A program made the position numbers and the translations under genes. Shown piece after piece: positions 4,475 through 5,520 of a DNA stretch of 5,520 bases. Position 1 is the first letter of the stretch; the number at the start of each line of letters is the position of its first letter. Below the pieces are notes generated by a model. That model was not told where the DNA came from. It saw only the letters and a list, made by a program, of their open reading frames with translations, and ran no database searches. Source of the DNA: an uncultured Blautia sp. (GTDB lineage Bacteria; Bacillota; Clostridia; Lachnospirales; Lachnospiraceae); NCBI GenBank assembly GCA_934394545.1, contig CAKRRG010000117.1, positions 1-5,520 on the forward strand. Reading direction: 5' to 3'.

Positions 4475-5520
4475 TTGGAAAATTATACTAAGTACAAGCT
4501 GAAAAGCAGTGATGAGCTTGCATCAGTGCTGAACGGCAAGGACAACCTGTTTGTGATTGCCTGTAATAAGTGCTTTAAGGAATTTGAAACGGTTGAGGAA
4601 CCGGATTGCGATGAATTCCTGAAGTTTGCAAAGGAGCAGGGAAAGACCGTTACAGGTAGTGCGAAATTTGATTTCTTATGCAATAAAATGCACACAGAAA
4701 GAAAATTGCAGGATTCTATTCCGGAAGGCACAGAGAATGTAGTAGTAATTTCCTGTGGCCTTGGTATTCAGACGGTTGCGGATCTGGCAGGTAAGCCGGT
4801 TGTTGCGGCAAGCAATACCCTTAACTACAGAGGTCATCATGGCATGGCACTTACTAAGAAGAGCTGTGATGCATGTGCACAGTGTTATCTGAATATTACA
4901 GGCGGTGTCTGTCCCATCGTTGACTGTTCCAAGAGTCTTGTGAACGGCCAGTGTGGAGGAGCCAAGAATGGAAAGTGCGAAGTAGACCCCAATAAGGACT
5001 GTGCATGGGAGAAAATTTACCAGAGACTGGCGAAACAGGGACGTCTGGAAGAATTCCTTAATCAGCCCGTACAGGTTCGTGATTTCTCCAAGGTTAATTT
5101 CAAGGTGATCAATGATTATGTGAAATCAATCAGAGAAAACAGACTGGATGGTTATTATGGTGGTGTTCATCCGTCAGAGCGCAAGGAATTCAGTGAGCAC
5201 ATTGCTCTTAAGAAGTTCCCGGATCCGAAGACGGTTGTAATTTCCATGTCTCAGCATCTGGGTGCTCCGGCGAATCCGATCGTTCAGGTTGGTGACACTG
5301 TAAAGGTTGGCCAGAAAATCGGCGAAGCTGCCGGATTTATCAGTGCTCCTGTACATTCCAGCGTAAGCGGAACGGTAGTTGCTGTTGAGCCTCGTATGCA
5401 CGGCACAAGAGGCAGTGAAGTGATGGCTGTTGTTATTGAATCGGATGGAAAAAATACTCTGCACGAATCCGTACAGCCACATGGAGATCTTGACAAGCTT
5501 ACTCCGGATGAAATCATTGA
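4475..5520 (+). CDS. MetV-like domain fused to RnfC-like protein (3' end outside window)
   Basis: The frame is open to the window edge; 348 residues are visible. Residues 1-195 match the methylenetetrahydrofolate reductase C-terminal (MetV-type) domain. An N-terminal part has CNKC (30-33) and ISCGLGIQTVADLAGKP (92-108). A cysteine-rich core follows: C131/C134/C137, then GGVCPIVDC (143-151), LVNGQCGG (155-162), GKCEVDPNKDCAW (166-178) and IYQRL. Eight Cys in 131-176 fit iron-sulfur or metal binding. After a linker, residues about 227-330 are the RnfC N-terminal region: YYGGVHPSERKEFSE, then SMSQHLGAPANPIVQVGD (258-274), VKVGQKIGEAAGFISAPVH and SSVSGTVVAV, a barrel-sandwich fold. The flavin/NADH-binding and 4Fe-4S parts of RnfC should follow beyond 5520. 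In acetogens such as Acetobacterium, MetF, MetV and RnfC2 are separate subunits; here MetV and RnfC appear joined. The inferred role is feeding electrons from NADH into methylene-THF reduction. The start is TTG. Confidence 0.88.
   Translation, partial: MENYTKYKLKSSDELASVLNGKDNLFVIACNKCFKEFETVEEPDCDEFLKFAKEQGKTVTGSAKFDFLCNKMHTERKLQDSIPEGTENVVVISCGLGIQTVADLAGKPVVAASNTLNYRGHHGMALTKKSCDACAQCYLNITGGVCPIVDCSKSLVNGQCGGAKNGKCEVDPNKDCAWEKIYQRLAKQGRLEEFLNQPVQVRDFSKVNFKVINDYVKSIRENRLDGYYGGVHPSERKEFSEHIALKKFPDPKTVVISMSQHLGAPANPIVQVGDTVKVGQKIGEAAGFISAPVHSSVSGTVVAVEPRMHGTRGSEVMAVVIESDGKNTLHESVQPHGDLDKLTPDEII

Noticed and set aside
4458..4502. 14-codon upstream frame starting at ATG 4458 and overlapping the metV-rnfC start
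   Set aside because: It has no Shine-Dalgarno of its own, since that AGGAAGG lies inside it and serves TTG 4475, and the peptide shows no attenuator-like codon run.
5174..5517. Two minus-strand frames opposite the RnfC-like region
   Set aside because: They are antisense to strongly conserved RnfC motifs and have no supporting signals.

Overview
The window reads as chromosomal DNA of a strictly anaerobic Clostridia bacterium, most likely a Lachnospiraceae gut commensal (Blautia/Dorea/Coprococcus type). This is inferred from moderate GC, AGGAGG-type ribosome binding sites with some TTG starts, a riboflavin ECF transporter behind an FMN riboswitch, and a MetV/RnfC-type redox protein. No tRNA, rRNA, CRISPR array, insertion sequence or phage gene is visible. 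Genus assignment was not tested.

Left block (1-2004, + strand): the 3' third of tex (helix-hairpin-helix and S1 RNA-binding domains), a small DUF1294 membrane protein 3 nt downstream, then a 90-nt gap and an MscS-family mechanosensitive channel that starts at TTG. These three could share a transcript. I see no convincing terminator after the channel gene.

Middle block (2005-3682, + strand): a strong sigma-A-type promoter, an FMN riboswitch aptamer, an intrinsic terminator, then ribU (substrate-binding subunit of the riboflavin ECF transporter) and a Nudix hydrolase of the ADP-ribose pyrophosphatase type, closed by a long hairpin that can terminate from both sides. FMN should therefore shut off riboflavin uptake and the Nudix enzyme together. 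The aptamer carries an exact 20-nt insertion in its L2 loop. Its 5' edge can pair with the left arm of the terminator, which suggests how the switch works.

Right block (3703-5520): a convergent minus-strand gene encodes a short membrane-anchored protein whose exported part is very rich in Asp, Ser, Thr and Tyr and contains 9-residue repeats; its function is unknown. A divergent promoter region of about 265 nt separates it from a gene that runs off the right edge. That gene has a MetV-like (methylenetetrahydrofolate reductase C-terminal) cysteine-rich domain fused to the start of an RnfC-like domain. It is the most interesting protein here: it looks like a one-chain version of the electron-input subunits of a one-carbon-pathway reductase.
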